This document shows positions 47,890 to 56,528 of a stretch of 64,000 bases of DNA, in pieces. The position numbers and the translations under genes are program-made. Within the stretch, counting starts at the first letter, position 1; the number at the start of each line of letters is the position of its first letter. Source of the DNA: Brevundimonas sp. Leaf363. GTDB lineage: Bacteria; Pseudomonadota; Alphaproteobacteria; Caulobacterales; Caulobacteraceae. The stretch spans positions 124,001-188,000 of the forward strand of contig NZ_LMPZ01000004.1 in NCBI RefSeq assembly GCF_001424025.1, in the 5' to 3' direction. The notes beneath the pieces are model-generated. The model saw nothing but the letters and a program-made list of their open reading frames with translations, did no database searches and was not told where the DNA came from.

Positions 47890-47998
47890 GGTTCATCACA
47901 ACGAACACAAAGGGCCACAAAGGACATGACGAGGTTTGCGTCCGGCTTGACCCCGTCGTGCTCTTTGTGAATCGTCTCTGTGCTCGTTTTGATGAACC
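47890..47998. repeat. ~109-bp imperfect palindromic intergenic element
   Basis: The two ends (about 47890-47934 and 47954-47998) are recognisable reverse complements: each starts GGTTCATC and contains AACGA/G-CACA and CACAAAG motifs, with small gaps. It fills most of the gap between the convergent hydrolase and prephenate-dehydrogenase-like genes (47835-48056). It resembles interspersed palindromic elements and could act as a transcript end. Confidence 0.6.
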
Positions 47999-48056
47999 TT
48001 CCACGTCAACCCGAGCGGATCGGATTCAATTCGGCTTCGCCGAGTTGCGCTGAAGT

Positions 48057-48788
48057 TCAGCCCTTATCGATCTCGGCCCGGGCCTGATCGGCCAGGGCGA
48101 AGAAGCGGTCGCGGACGTCTGCGGCGAAAGGGTTGGCGCGTTCGATGGCGTGGTAGACGGCCGGGCTGTCGTGGCGGACCATCTCCACCGCTTCCATGAT
48201 CCGGTCGAAGCTGGCGGTGGTCAGGCGGGTCGGCATCGGCTCCATGGCCAGCAGAAGACGCGCGATCAGATGGGTCAGGCCCTGCGTCACCGCCGCCTCG
48301 CGGTCGTGGTCCTCGGCGGAGACCAGGAAGACCTTCAGCCCAAGGCGCGAGCGGCACCAGGCGGCGACGCGGCAGGCGGCCCTGGGACCGCGCACCGGGC
48401 AGACGGCCAATCGCAGGCCGGCGATGCCGTTCTTCGCACTCTGCGGGCCGAACAGGGGATGCAGACCCACCACTTCGACGCCGGACGGCAGGCCCGCGTC
48501 CATCGCCTTCGTCGGCGCCACCTTCACCGAGCCGACGTCCAGCACTAGGGCGCCCGGCCGGACCAGGGGCGCGATGGCGGCGACGGTCTGGGCCACCACA
48601 TGCACCGGCACGGCCAGCACGACGATGGGACAGGCGGCGGCCTCGGCTAGGGTCGCGGTCGCGTCACCGCCCGCCGGATCGGAGGCGACGATCTCGAAAT
48701 GCGGCGACAGGCCCTGCGCCGCCAGCCGGCCGAACGCGCCGTAGCCGATCAGACCCAAACGCTGTTGGTCGGGCCGCGGTCGGCTCAT
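48057..48788 (-). CDS. prephenate/arogenate dehydrogenase-like protein
   Basis: A 243-residue protein of the TyrA-like family. The Rossmann start RLGLIGYGAFGRLAAQGLSP (GxGxxG variant G-Y-G-A-F-G) is followed by CPIVVLAVPVHVVAQTVAAI and VLDVGSVKVAPTKAMDAGLP, then GLHPLFGPQSA with the catalytic His, and a helical dimerisation domain. It probably oxidises prephenate or arogenate for tyrosine synthesis. It is shorter than typical TyrA (about 280+). Its ATG overlaps the pyrC stop by 4 bases, so it is translationally coupled to a pyrimidine gene rather than to aromatic-acid genes. Confidence 0.8.
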   Translation of the reverse strand: MSRPRPDQQRLGLIGYGAFGRLAAQGLSPHFEIVASDPAGGDATATLAEAAACPIVVLAVPVHVVAQTVAAIAPLVRPGALVLDVGSVKVAPTKAMDAGLPSGVEVVGLHPLFGPQSAKNGIAGLRLAVCPVRGPRAACRVAAWCRSRLGLKVFLVSAEDHDREAAVTQGLTHLIARLLLAMEPMPTRLTTASFDRIMEAVEMVRHDSPAVYHAIERANPFAADVRDRFFALADQARAEIDKG

Positions 48789-50119
48789 GCCTTCAGCGTC
48801 TCCTGGAACCTCACCGCCTGGCCGTGCGCCGTTCCGATCAGTTCGCCGTCGCGCATGACGACGCGGCCGCGCACGATGGTGGCCATCGGCCAGCCGGTCG
48901 CCTCCATGCCATCGAAGGGGGTCCAGCCGCAGCGGCTGGCCATCTCGGCGTGGACGATGGTCTTTTTCGCCTTCAGATCGACGATGGTCAGGTCGGCGTC
49001 ATAGCCCTCGGCCATCCGGCCCTTGTTGGCCGTGCCGAAGACACGGTTGGCGCCGGCCGAGGTCAGGTCGATGAACCGTTCCAGGCTGAGGCGGCCGTCG
49101 GCGACATGGGTCAGCATCACCGGCACCAGGGTCTGGACCCCCGGCATCCCGGACGGCGAGGCTGGATAGGGCCGCGCCTTCTCCTCCAGCGTATGGGGCG
49201 CGTGGTCCGAGCCCAGCACGTCGGCGACGCCCATCTCGATCGCGCGCCACAGGCCGGCGACGTGTTCGGCCGACCGGATCGGCGGGTTCATCTGGGCCAG
49301 ACCCTTCAGCCGCTCATAGGCCTCGGGCGCGGTCAGGGTCAGATGCTGGGGCGTCACCTCGACGGTGGCGACGTCCTTGTGGTCGGCCAGGAATTCGATC
49401 TCTTCCGCCGTCGTCACGTGCAGGACGTGAATGCGCTTGCCGGTCTCCTGCGCCAGGCGGACCAGGCGGCGAGTGGACATGATGGCGCTCTCGGCGTCGC
49501 GCACCTCGGGGTGGCTGGTCCAGTCGCCAGCGCGGGCCAGCGGGCGGCGCTCGACCAGGCGATATTCGTCCTCGGAATGGAAGGTCGCGCGGCGGTTCGT
49601 GTGCTTCAGCACCTCGCGCACGCCGTCGTCGTCGGCCACCAGCAGGGTGCCGGTCGAGGCGCCCATGAAGACCTTGATGCCGCAGCAGCCGGGCAGCCGT
49701 TCCAGCTCGCCCAGGAAACGGGCGTTGTCGTGGGTGCCGCCGACGTAGAAGGCGTGGTCGGTCCACATCCGGTTGTTGGCGCGCGCCAGCTTGTCGGCCA
49801 GGGCTTCGGGATCGGTGGTGGTCGGCTCGGTGTTCGGCATCTCGAACACGGCGACGACGCCGCCCAGGGCGGCCGCGCGGGATCCGGTCTCCAGGTCTTC
49901 CTTCCACTCCAGGCCGGGCTCGCGGAAGTGGACCTGGGTGTCGATGACGCCGGGCAGGACGGTCAGGCCCGAGGCGTCGAAGGTCTCGCCCGCCGAGGCC
50001 TGAGACAGGTCGCCGATGAAGGCGATCTTGCCGTCGATGACGCCGACGTCTGCCATTCCCTGGCCGGCATGGTTCGCCACCTCGCCGCCGCGTACGATCA
50101 GGTCATAGGTCTGGGTCAT
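48785..50119 (-). CDS. pyrC: dihydroorotase
   Basis: A 444-residue amidohydrolase of the dihydroorotase/allantoinase group, closing carbamoyl-aspartate to dihydroorotate in pyrimidine synthesis. The metal-binding start is GVIDTQVHFREPGLEWKED; MPNTEPTT, GIKVFMGASTGTLLV (carbamylated Lys region), HVLHVTTAEEIEFL and DVLGSDHAPHTLEEKARPYP follow in the standard order. It belongs to the long class-I type, distinct from E. coli PyrC (348 residues), though often annotated under the same symbol. Allantoinase is less likely given the PNTEPTT motif. A palindromic repeat fills the space upstream. Confidence 0.92.
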   Translation of the reverse strand: MTQTYDLIVRGGEVANHAGQGMADVGVIDGKIAFIGDLSQASAGETFDASGLTVLPGVIDTQVHFREPGLEWKEDLETGSRAAALGGVVAVFEMPNTEPTTTDPEALADKLARANNRMWTDHAFYVGGTHDNARFLGELERLPGCCGIKVFMGASTGTLLVADDDGVREVLKHTNRRATFHSEDEYRLVERRPLARAGDWTSHPEVRDAESAIMSTRRLVRLAQETGKRIHVLHVTTAEEIEFLADHKDVATVEVTPQHLTLTAPEAYERLKGLAQMNPPIRSAEHVAGLWRAIEMGVADVLGSDHAPHTLEEKARPYPASPSGMPGVQTLVPVMLTHVADGRLSLERFIDLTSAGANRVFGTANKGRMAEGYDADLTIVDLKAKKTIVHAEMASRCGWTPFDGMEATGWPMATIVRGRVVMRDGELIGTAHGQAVRFQETLKA

Positions 50120-50178
50120 CGGTCACCGCCTTCTGACGGGGCTTATGAGGCGAGCGGGGCGGTTGGGGAAGTCATCTT

Positions 50179-50349
50179 CCCTCTCCCAGTGGGAGAGGGC
50201 TTGAGGCTCCAAGAGCGAAGCGATTGGGTAAGCCGAAAGGGTGAGGGGACCGCCTTGTCCAGTTGGCCGCCCACCCCTCACCCTTTCGCACAAGGCTGAT
50301 CGCCTGACGGCTCTCTGGTGCTCAAGCCCTCTCCCACCGGGAGAGGGGG
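50179..50349. repeat. palindromic intergenic repeat, copy 1 (~171 bp)
   Basis: Begins CCCTCTCC and ends GGAGAGGGG. Inside are CTTGAG / CTCAAGCC, GGGTGAGGGG / CCCCTCACCC and AAGCCGAAAGGG / CCCTTTCGCACAAGG, so the element folds back on itself over its whole length. The same building blocks in the same order occur at 61924-62097. It sits between pyrC and the GT9 gene (50120-50350), which otherwise shows no gene. Confidence 0.8.
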
Positions 50350-50350
50350 A

Positions 50351-51304
50351 TCAGTTGGTCTTCGCCAGCAGGGTCTTGGCCGCCTTGAGCACGCGGTCGG
50401 CCTGCAGGTCGCTCATGTGCTGGAGCGCCTGGTTCAGCTTGGGGTCCAGGGCGCGGTATTCGTCCAGGGTTCGGTCGCCGCGGACGGTGACGCCGCCCCA
50501 GGGACCTTTCCAGGCGTCGTCGGACGGCCCGAACACCGCCAGCACCGGGACGCCGGACGCGACCGCCAGCTGGGTCCAGAGCGAATCGGCGCCGAGGAAC
50601 AGCCGGGCGCGGCGCACCGCGGCGACGGTCTGCAGCGGCGTCAGCTTGCCCTGAAGTTCGATCACCCGCTTCCTCGGCGCGGCCAGCCGGATGGTGTGAG
50701 CCTCGTCCCGGTCGGTCTCGTCGCCGACGATCATCAGCCGACCGCCGGCCAGGGGGCCGTCGTCGGCCAGCAGCGCGCCCGCCACCTTGGCGAACCGCTC
50801 CGCCGGCCAGCGCTTGCCCATCCAGTCCACGCCCGGCCCGACCGCCAGGATCGGACCGTCGCCTGGCGGGATCAACTCGGCGACCTGCGCCTCGGTCTCG
50901 TCCGACGTGTAGAGGCGCGGCGGCGGGGTTTCGTCGAACTGAACCGCGCGAGCGGCGGCCTGGACGGCGTGTTCGCCGGGATTGGGCGTGACCTTCAGCG
51001 CGCGCTTCTGGCGCTTCAACCGCTTCCACAGGGTGGAGCCGCGCAGATCGACGACCAGGCCCCAGTCGACCGCCCGCACCTGTTGCCACAGCGCGAACCA
51101 GTCGCCCGCGCCCTCGGCGTCCATGACGATCAGCCGCTCGAGGCGCGGAAGGTCGGCGAACAGAGGGGCGCTGTCCGGCGAACCGACCACGGTGAAGCGC
51201 GCGCGCGGCATCGCCTCGACCAGATAGGCCAGCGCCCCGGACGACAGCACGGCGGCCTCGGGATCGGCCTCGGCGACATAGAGGATGCGATACGCTCCCG
51301 GCAT
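50351..51304 (-). CDS. glycosyltransferase family 9 (heptosyltransferase-like)
   Basis: A 317-residue GT-B protein. The N-terminus RILYVAEADPEAAVLSSGAL and the acceptor domain resemble ADP-heptose:LPS transferases. The donor domain includes GPILAVGPGVDWMGKRWPAE (with the K-R-W-P-A-E motif typical of GT9), and LFLGADSLWTQLAVASGVPV with VLAVFGPSDDAWKGPWG, where the usual D-S/T-G-x-x-H motif has Trp-Thr in place of the His-containing version. A role in lipopolysaccharide core or surface sugar addition is likely; the sugar is not certain. Confidence 0.85.
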   Translation of the reverse strand: MPGAYRILYVAEADPEAAVLSSGALAYLVEAMPRARFTVVGSPDSAPLFADLPRLERLIVMDAEGAGDWFALWQQVRAVDWGLVVDLRGSTLWKRLKRQKRALKVTPNPGEHAVQAAARAVQFDETPPPRLYTSDETEAQVAELIPPGDGPILAVGPGVDWMGKRWPAERFAKVAGALLADDGPLAGGRLMIVGDETDRDEAHTIRLAAPRKRVIELQGKLTPLQTVAAVRRARLFLGADSLWTQLAVASGVPVLAVFGPSDDAWKGPWGGVTVRGDRTLDEYRALDPKLNQALQHMSDLQADRVLKAAKTLLAKTN

Positions 51305-51387
51305 AGGACCGTGCGTACACGGATTCTCGCGATCGTTGAGCCGCCGCCGCGTCTACCCTGTGGGCCGAACGGACCTATATCGACGCG

Positions 51388-52191
51388 ATGAGCACCCAGA
51401 CCATCCCTCAGGTCGCCCGCCTCGACAGCCGCGCCCTGATCGCCGTCAGCGGCGCGGAGGCGCGGCCGTTCCTGCACAATCTGCTCACGCAGGATGTGGA
51501 GACGCTGGCCGAGGGCGAGGTGCGGTTCGGGGCGCTGCTGTCGCCGCCCGGACGGCTGCTGTTCGACCTGTTCCTGGTCGGGCGGGCGGACGGCGTATGG
51601 CTGGACGTGGCCGCGGATCGGCGCGAGGCGCTGCTACGGCGGCTGGCGATGTATCGGCTGCGGGCGGCGGTCGAGATCGCAGCGGTCGACGCGCCGGTGC
51701 TGGCGGCATGGGGCGGTGGATTACCGAAGGGCTTCACGGCCGATCCGCGCTGGGCCGGCATGGGCGGGCGCGGCTATGGCGTCGATATCGAGCCGACGAC
51801 GGACGAGGCCGCCTATCACGCGCACCGGCTGGCGGAAGGCCTGCCCGATCCAGACGCGGACGGGGGCCAGGACAGCGCCTATCCGATCGAGGCTAACTTC
51901 GACCTGTTGAACGGCATCGACTTCCACAAGGGGTGTTTCGTCGGCCAGGAGACGACCTCGCGCATGAAGCGGCGCGGAACGATCAAGAACCGGATGCTGC
52001 CGGTCGAGATGGACGGGCCGATCCCGCCGGCGGAGACCGAGGTGCTGAACGGCGAGCTGCGGGCCGGGACGCTGAGGACAGGGGGCGATGGACGCGCGGT
52101 GGCGTTGATGCGGCTGGACCGGCTGGACGGCGACATGACGGTCGACGGGCGGCCGGTGCGGGTGGTGCGGCCGGGCTGGCTGCAGGACTGA
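51388..52191 (+). CDS. ygfZ: YgfZ/GcvT-domain folate-binding protein (Fe-S protein maintenance)
   Basis: A 267-residue tetrahydrofolate-binding protein of the YgfZ/IBA57 family that supports assembly or repair of certain Fe-S proteins. The GcvT-like start (ALIAVSGAEARPFLHNLLTQ followed by DVETL) and the diagnostic HKGCFVGQETTSRMKRRGTI with the conserved Cys are clear. It is a bit shorter than E. coli YgfZ. No operon partner; it is divergent from the GT9 gene. Confidence 0.93.
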   Translation: MSTQTIPQVARLDSRALIAVSGAEARPFLHNLLTQDVETLAEGEVRFGALLSPPGRLLFDLFLVGRADGVWLDVAADRREALLRRLAMYRLRAAVEIAAVDAPVLAAWGGGLPKGFTADPRWAGMGGRGYGVDIEPTTDEAAYHAHRLAEGLPDPDADGGQDSAYPIEANFDLLNGIDFHKGCFVGQETTSRMKRRGTIKNRMLPVEMDGPIPPAETEVLNGELRAGTLRTGGDGRAVALMRLDRLDGDMTVDGRPVRVVRPGWLQD

Positions 52192-52205
52192 TCCGCCAAC
52201 GAAAA

Positions 52206-52231
52206 GGCCGGCCGGGTCGCCCCGGCCGGCC
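52206..52231. terminator. strong GC hairpin between convergent ygfZ and TonB receptor genes
   Basis: Perfect 11-bp arms (GGCCGGCCGGG / CCCGGCCGGCC) around a 4-base loop lie in the 66-bp gap. An AAAA run sits on the 5' side, which becomes UUUU for the leftward transcript. It should act as a Rho-independent terminator at least for the receptor gene and possibly for both. Confidence 0.75.
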
Positions 52232-52257
52232 AGTCTCTCGCGGTCTTGTGACCGTTC

Positions 52258-54900
52258 TTAGTAGCGCAGGCGCAGGGTCGCACCGTAGGTGCGCGGCGCG
52301 CCCAGGAAGGCGTCGTAGGTCGCCGTGTCCGTGGCCTGGTTGTAGAAGGTGCCGTTCGCCTGGGGCGTGACGGTGTTGGTGAAGGCCGTGCCCTGCAGCG
52401 GAGCGGCGAACCCGACCTGGGTATACTCTTCGTCCAGCAGGTTCTGGGCCCAGATCTCCAGGGTCCAGGCTTCGTTTTCCGAACCGATGGAGATGCGGCC
52501 GTTCACGACCGTGTAGGCGTCCTGGTTCTTGTAAGGCAGCAGGTCAGAGCCGGTGTTGTATTCGGTCTGATACTTGCCCGACAGGCTGAAGCCGGCGCGC
52601 AGGCCCGCGATCGAGCGCTCGTAGCTGATCGAGGAGGTCACCGACCATTCAGGCGCGAACGAGGCGCGACCGCCCGGCAGCAGCGACAGCTGCGGGAAGC
52701 GGGCCGGGTTGGTCAGGTCGGACGCGGTGAAGTCGCCGTACTTGGCGTCCGTGTAGGTGACGCCGCCTTGCAGGACCAGGCCCTCGACCGGCGTGAACCA
52801 GACCATGTCGGCGTCGACGCCGCGGGTGGTCAGTTCCGGGATCGATTCCACCACGAAGGCGGTGCCCAGGAAGGTGTTCAGCTGGAAGTCCTCGAACGTC
52901 TGGTCGAAGTAGGTGACATTCAGCAGCAGGGTGCGATCCAGCAGCGTGGACTTCACGCCCAGCTCGTAGCTGTCGACGGTCTCGGCTGGGAAGAACAGCG
53001 AGGCGTCCGGCACGACGCCGGTCTGCACGCGGTCCATGTTGTAGCCCGCGCCCTTATAGCCGCGCGCGTACGACCCGTAGAACATGAACATGTCGTTCGG
53101 GCGGTAGGACGCCTTGATGGTGCCCGACAGGTCCGTGTCGTCGAAGTCCTCGCCGATGAAGCGGTTGTCGTACAGCGGGTTGGACCAGGGCAGGCAGAGC
53201 AGGCCGAGCGCCGCCGTCGGCGTGGCGATGTTCAGCGTGCCCGGGATCGGCGAGACGCCGCGGTTGGCCGGGTTCTGGTTGGCCAGGGCGCCGCCGCAGG
53301 CCGCGCCGTTGTTGTTCAGGTTGTTCTGACGACCGACCAGGTTCTTGCGTTCGAAGGTGTAACGCAGGCCCAGGTTGATATCGAACTGGTCCGTCAGGTG
53401 CACCGTGTTGTTGGTGAACAGGGCGACGGTGTCCGAACGCTGGGTGTAGGTGTCCTCATAGGCCTTGCCGGGCGTGAAGACCGGGGCGGCGCTGCTGGGC
53501 GGGATCACGCCGGCGGCGCACAGCGGCGTGCCGGCCGGCAGCGGGCCGAACGGCACGGTGTTGATCAGGAAGCCCTGCGGGTTGGTGAAGCACTGCAGGC
53601 GGCCGGGGTTCGGGCCACCCAGGGCAGCCGGGATCGAAGCGGTCAGCAGCAGCGAGGCGAAGGCGTTGTAGTCGGCGCCGTACGAATAGCTGTCGTTGCG
53701 ATACAGGCGCTCATGCGAGGCGAAGCCGCCGACCAGCCAGTCGAAGCGGTCGGTCGTGCCGGCGAAGCGCAGTTCCTGCGTCAGGGCCTCGACGCCATAG
53801 CCGTTCGAGCCGTCGTTCTCGCGGTACAGGATGTCCGCGCCGGTGAAGTCCAGGTCCATCCCTTGCTGGAAGGACCAGTCGCGCCACGACGAGATCGAGG
53901 TCACGGTTGCGTTCATCGACGGGATGTCGAAGTTGGCTTCCAGCGAAACGCCGCCGTCCTCGATTTCCTGCGGGGTCGAGCGGTTGGAATAGGCGGTGCG
54001 GCTGAAGGGCACGGTGCCGAAGCCGGAGACCGGCGGGCGCTGGCCGTCGCCGGTCGCCAGGGCGTCGATGAAGGGCTGGGTCGGGCCGACGCGGGTCTGG
54101 ACGCCCACGCAGCAGAACTCCTCGCGCTTCGAGTAGTCGGCGATCAGGCGGATCGAGGAGTTGTCGTCCGGGAGCAGCAGCAGCTGGCCGCGGCCGGTCC
54201 AGTAGCTCTGGTCCTGGTCCTCGGTGTTGGTGCGCGGACCGTCGCCCAGGTCGACGTCGTAGAAGCCGTCACGCTCGCGCATGGCGATGAACAGGCGGCC
54301 GGCCAGCTGGTCGGTGATCGGGCCGGTGACCGAGGCGGAGCCGCCGATGGCGCCGTAGTTGCCGCCGGTCAGTTCGGCCTCGAAGCCGGGGGTGAAGGAC
54401 GGGCGGGCGGTCAGGATGTTGACGACGCCGGCCGAGGTGTTCTTGCCGAACAGGGTGCCTTGCGGGCCCTTCAGGACCTCGATGCGCTCCAACTCGCCCA
54501 GGTCGCCGAAGCCGACCGAGTTGCGCGAACGATAGACGCCGTCGATCACCACGCCGACCGAGCTTTCCAGGCCGGGGTTGTCGCCGACCGTGCCGGCGCC
54601 GCGGATGCGGATGGTGGTCGAGCCGTCCGACTGGGTCGAGGTGACGGTCAGACCCGGGGTCAGGATCTGCATGTCCTTGATGTCCCGGACGCCGGCGTTC
54701 TGCAGCAGTTCCTGCGACAGGGTGGTGACCACGATCGGCACCTCCTGCAGCGACTGCTCGCGCTTCTGGGCGGTGACGATGATGTCGTCGACGGTGGTCG
54801 GCGCATCGGACTGGGCGGCGGCGGCCCCGGCGAAGCCGAAGGCGACCGCTGCGATCACGCCGGCGGACACGGTGGAGCGAAGAGTATGAATGCGGCGCAT
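52258..54900 (-). CDS. TonB-dependent outer-membrane receptor
   Basis: An 880-residue outer-membrane transporter. A signal peptide (AGVIAAVAFGFAGAAAAQ) precedes a TonB-box-like region DDIIVTAQKREQSLQEVPIV, a plug domain with VRDIKDMQILTPGLTVTSTQ and IEVLKGPQGTLFGKNTSAGV, then the 22-strand barrel ending TYGATLRLRY with the terminal aromatic. The PQGTLFGKNTSAGV form and the start of the plug are typical of the large family found in Caulobacterales and sphingomonads, whose ligands range from oligosaccharides to siderophores and steroids. The ligand cannot be told here. GGGAGGCAGG precedes the ATG at 54900. No partner gene is adjacent. Confidence 0.95.
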   Translation of the reverse strand: MRRIHTLRSTVSAGVIAAVAFGFAGAAAAQSDAPTTVDDIIVTAQKREQSLQEVPIVVTTLSQELLQNAGVRDIKDMQILTPGLTVTSTQSDGSTTIRIRGAGTVGDNPGLESSVGVVIDGVYRSRNSVGFGDLGELERIEVLKGPQGTLFGKNTSAGVVNILTARPSFTPGFEAELTGGNYGAIGGSASVTGPITDQLAGRLFIAMRERDGFYDVDLGDGPRTNTEDQDQSYWTGRGQLLLLPDDNSSIRLIADYSKREEFCCVGVQTRVGPTQPFIDALATGDGQRPPVSGFGTVPFSRTAYSNRSTPQEIEDGGVSLEANFDIPSMNATVTSISSWRDWSFQQGMDLDFTGADILYRENDGSNGYGVEALTQELRFAGTTDRFDWLVGGFASHERLYRNDSYSYGADYNAFASLLLTASIPAALGGPNPGRLQCFTNPQGFLINTVPFGPLPAGTPLCAAGVIPPSSAAPVFTPGKAYEDTYTQRSDTVALFTNNTVHLTDQFDINLGLRYTFERKNLVGRQNNLNNNGAACGGALANQNPANRGVSPIPGTLNIATPTAALGLLCLPWSNPLYDNRFIGEDFDDTDLSGTIKASYRPNDMFMFYGSYARGYKGAGYNMDRVQTGVVPDASLFFPAETVDSYELGVKSTLLDRTLLLNVTYFDQTFEDFQLNTFLGTAFVVESIPELTTRGVDADMVWFTPVEGLVLQGGVTYTDAKYGDFTASDLTNPARFPQLSLLPGGRASFAPEWSVTSSISYERSIAGLRAGFSLSGKYQTEYNTGSDLLPYKNQDAYTVVNGRISIGSENEAWTLEIWAQNLLDEEYTQVGFAAPLQGTAFTNTVTPQANGTFYNQATDTATYDAFLGAPRTYGATLRLRY

Positions 54901-55119
54901 GGCCTGCCTCCCGACACAAGGGCCCGACGCACCCGGTGTGGGCGTGTCGCGGCGTTTCCTGATCCCTACGATCCCGTCCTGCGTGGGACGGGATTCTCGA
55001 TTGTCCGGCGTAAGCCAAGCCGGTTTGACCGACAAGAAGCGTGACCGTCGCATGGCGTCATTTGGCCGGAGGGTGGGCCTATCTGTGACGCAAATGAAAC
55101 AGATTTGGATGCCCTTGGG

Positions 55120-56343
55120 TCAATCTTGGGCGGTCCTTGCGTCAACTTCCGGCTCTGCTGCGCGATCCGACCCCCGCCGACCCGCCAGCGCCAACACAAT
55201 TCCGCCGAGGACGGCCGACAGCAGCGAACCGCCCAGAACGCCCAGCTTGATCTCGACCTGCTCGATGGAATCCACCGCGCCGGGGAAGGCCAGCACACCG
55301 ATGAACAGGCTCATGGTGAAGCCGACGCCGCACAGCAGCGACACGCCATAGAGCTGCATCCAGCTGGAGCCCGTCGGGCGGACGCCGAGCCCCGCCTTCG
55401 CCGCCAGCCAGGCCGCGCCGAAGACGCCGATCTGCTTGCCGACGAACAGGCCCAGGGCCACGCCGAGCACCAAGGGCGCGGCCGCCTGTTCGAGCGACAG
55501 GCCGGCGAAGGACACCCCCGCCTTGGCGAAGGCGAACAGCGGCAGGATCAGGAAGGCGACATAGGGATGCAGGTCATGCATCGCCTCCTTGATCGGCGTC
55601 TGCTTGTTGCCCGGGCGCGGGGCGAGCGGGACGATGGCGGCGAAGGCGACGGAGCTGAGAGAGGTGCTGAGGCCCGCCTCGACCGCCAGGAACCAGACCA
55701 GGCCGAAGCCCAGCACCCAGAAGGGCGAGGGGATGCGGAAGCGGTGCGCGACCACGCCGCCCAGCACCAGCGCGCCCGCCGCCCAGAGCAGCGGCGCCCA
55801 CTGCAACCCCTCGCTGAACAGCACGGCGATCAGGGCGATGGCGCCCAGGTCGTCGACGATGGCGAGGGTCAGCAGGAAGACCCGCAGCGAACTGGGCAGG
55901 CCGCGCCCCACGGCGGCGAACACGGCCAGGGCGAAGGCGATGTCGGTGGCCAGCGGTATCGGCCAGCCCTGATGGGGACCGCCCAGCCCGCCCGCCACGG
56001 CCAGATAAACCGCCGCCGGCGCCACCATCCCGCCCAGCGCCGCGATCACCGGCAGGGCCAGCTTCTTTGGATCGCTGAGTTCGCCCCGGAAGATCTCCCA
56101 TTTGATCTCCATCCCGACGATCAGGAAGAAGACCGCCATCAGGCCTTCCTTGATCCAGTCGGAAATCGTCTCGCGCAGGACCAGCGGCCCCAGCTGGAGG
56201 GTGTGCTCGCTCTTCAGCCAGCCGAAGTAGTCGGCGGCCCACGGCGAGTTGGCGGCCAGCAGGGCGGCCACGGCGGCCAGGCCCAGCGCCGCGCCGGACG
56301 CGGTTTCGGTCTTGAGGATATCGAGTGTCAGTCTGCGCGCCAC
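55120..56343 (-). CDS. nhaA: Na+/H+ antiporter NhaA
   Basis: A 407-residue inner-membrane antiporter exporting Na+ in exchange for H+. The N-terminus runs LKTETASGAALGLAAVAALL and AANSPWAADYF; FFLIVGMEIKWEIFRGELSD is the family signature. The twin-Asp region LATDIAFALAVFAAVGRGLP and LTLAIVDDLGAIALIAVLFS carries the ion-binding Asp residues. About 12 membrane helices. Length matches NhaA. The gene is divergent from selO; the 185-bp gap between them shows no further gene. Confidence 0.97.
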   Translation of the reverse strand: MARRLTLDILKTETASGAALGLAAVAALLAANSPWAADYFGWLKSEHTLQLGPLVLRETISDWIKEGLMAVFFLIVGMEIKWEIFRGELSDPKKLALPVIAALGGMVAPAAVYLAVAGGLGGPHQGWPIPLATDIAFALAVFAAVGRGLPSSLRVFLLTLAIVDDLGAIALIAVLFSEGLQWAPLLWAAGALVLGGVVAHRFRIPSPFWVLGFGLVWFLAVEAGLSTSLSSVAFAAIVPLAPRPGNKQTPIKEAMHDLHPYVAFLILPLFAFAKAGVSFAGLSLEQAAAPLVLGVALGLFVGKQIGVFGAAWLAAKAGLGVRPTGSSWMQLYGVSLLCGVGFTMSLFIGVLAFPGAVDSIEQVEIKLGVLGGSLLSAVLGGIVLALAGRRGSDRAAEPEVDARTAQD

Positions 56344-56528
56344 GGCGGCCTCCGGATCAAGGGGGTCGTTACGTGACGCCAGGTTATCGACGGGCGTCGG
56401 ACCGGATTCGCCTGCCGGCGCCGGCCTGGCCCCGCGAACCCGGGACCTGATCTCTGCGCACGATTATAGCCGCCCGCCGTGACGGTTCAACGCTTGCGCC
56501 GCGCCCGCCGCGACCGCATCTGCCGCTG

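Noticed and set aside
50179..50349. Riboswitch or small RNA gene
   Set aside because: The element is a simple fold-back repeat with a second copy in an unrelated context; no known riboswitch core motif was recognised.
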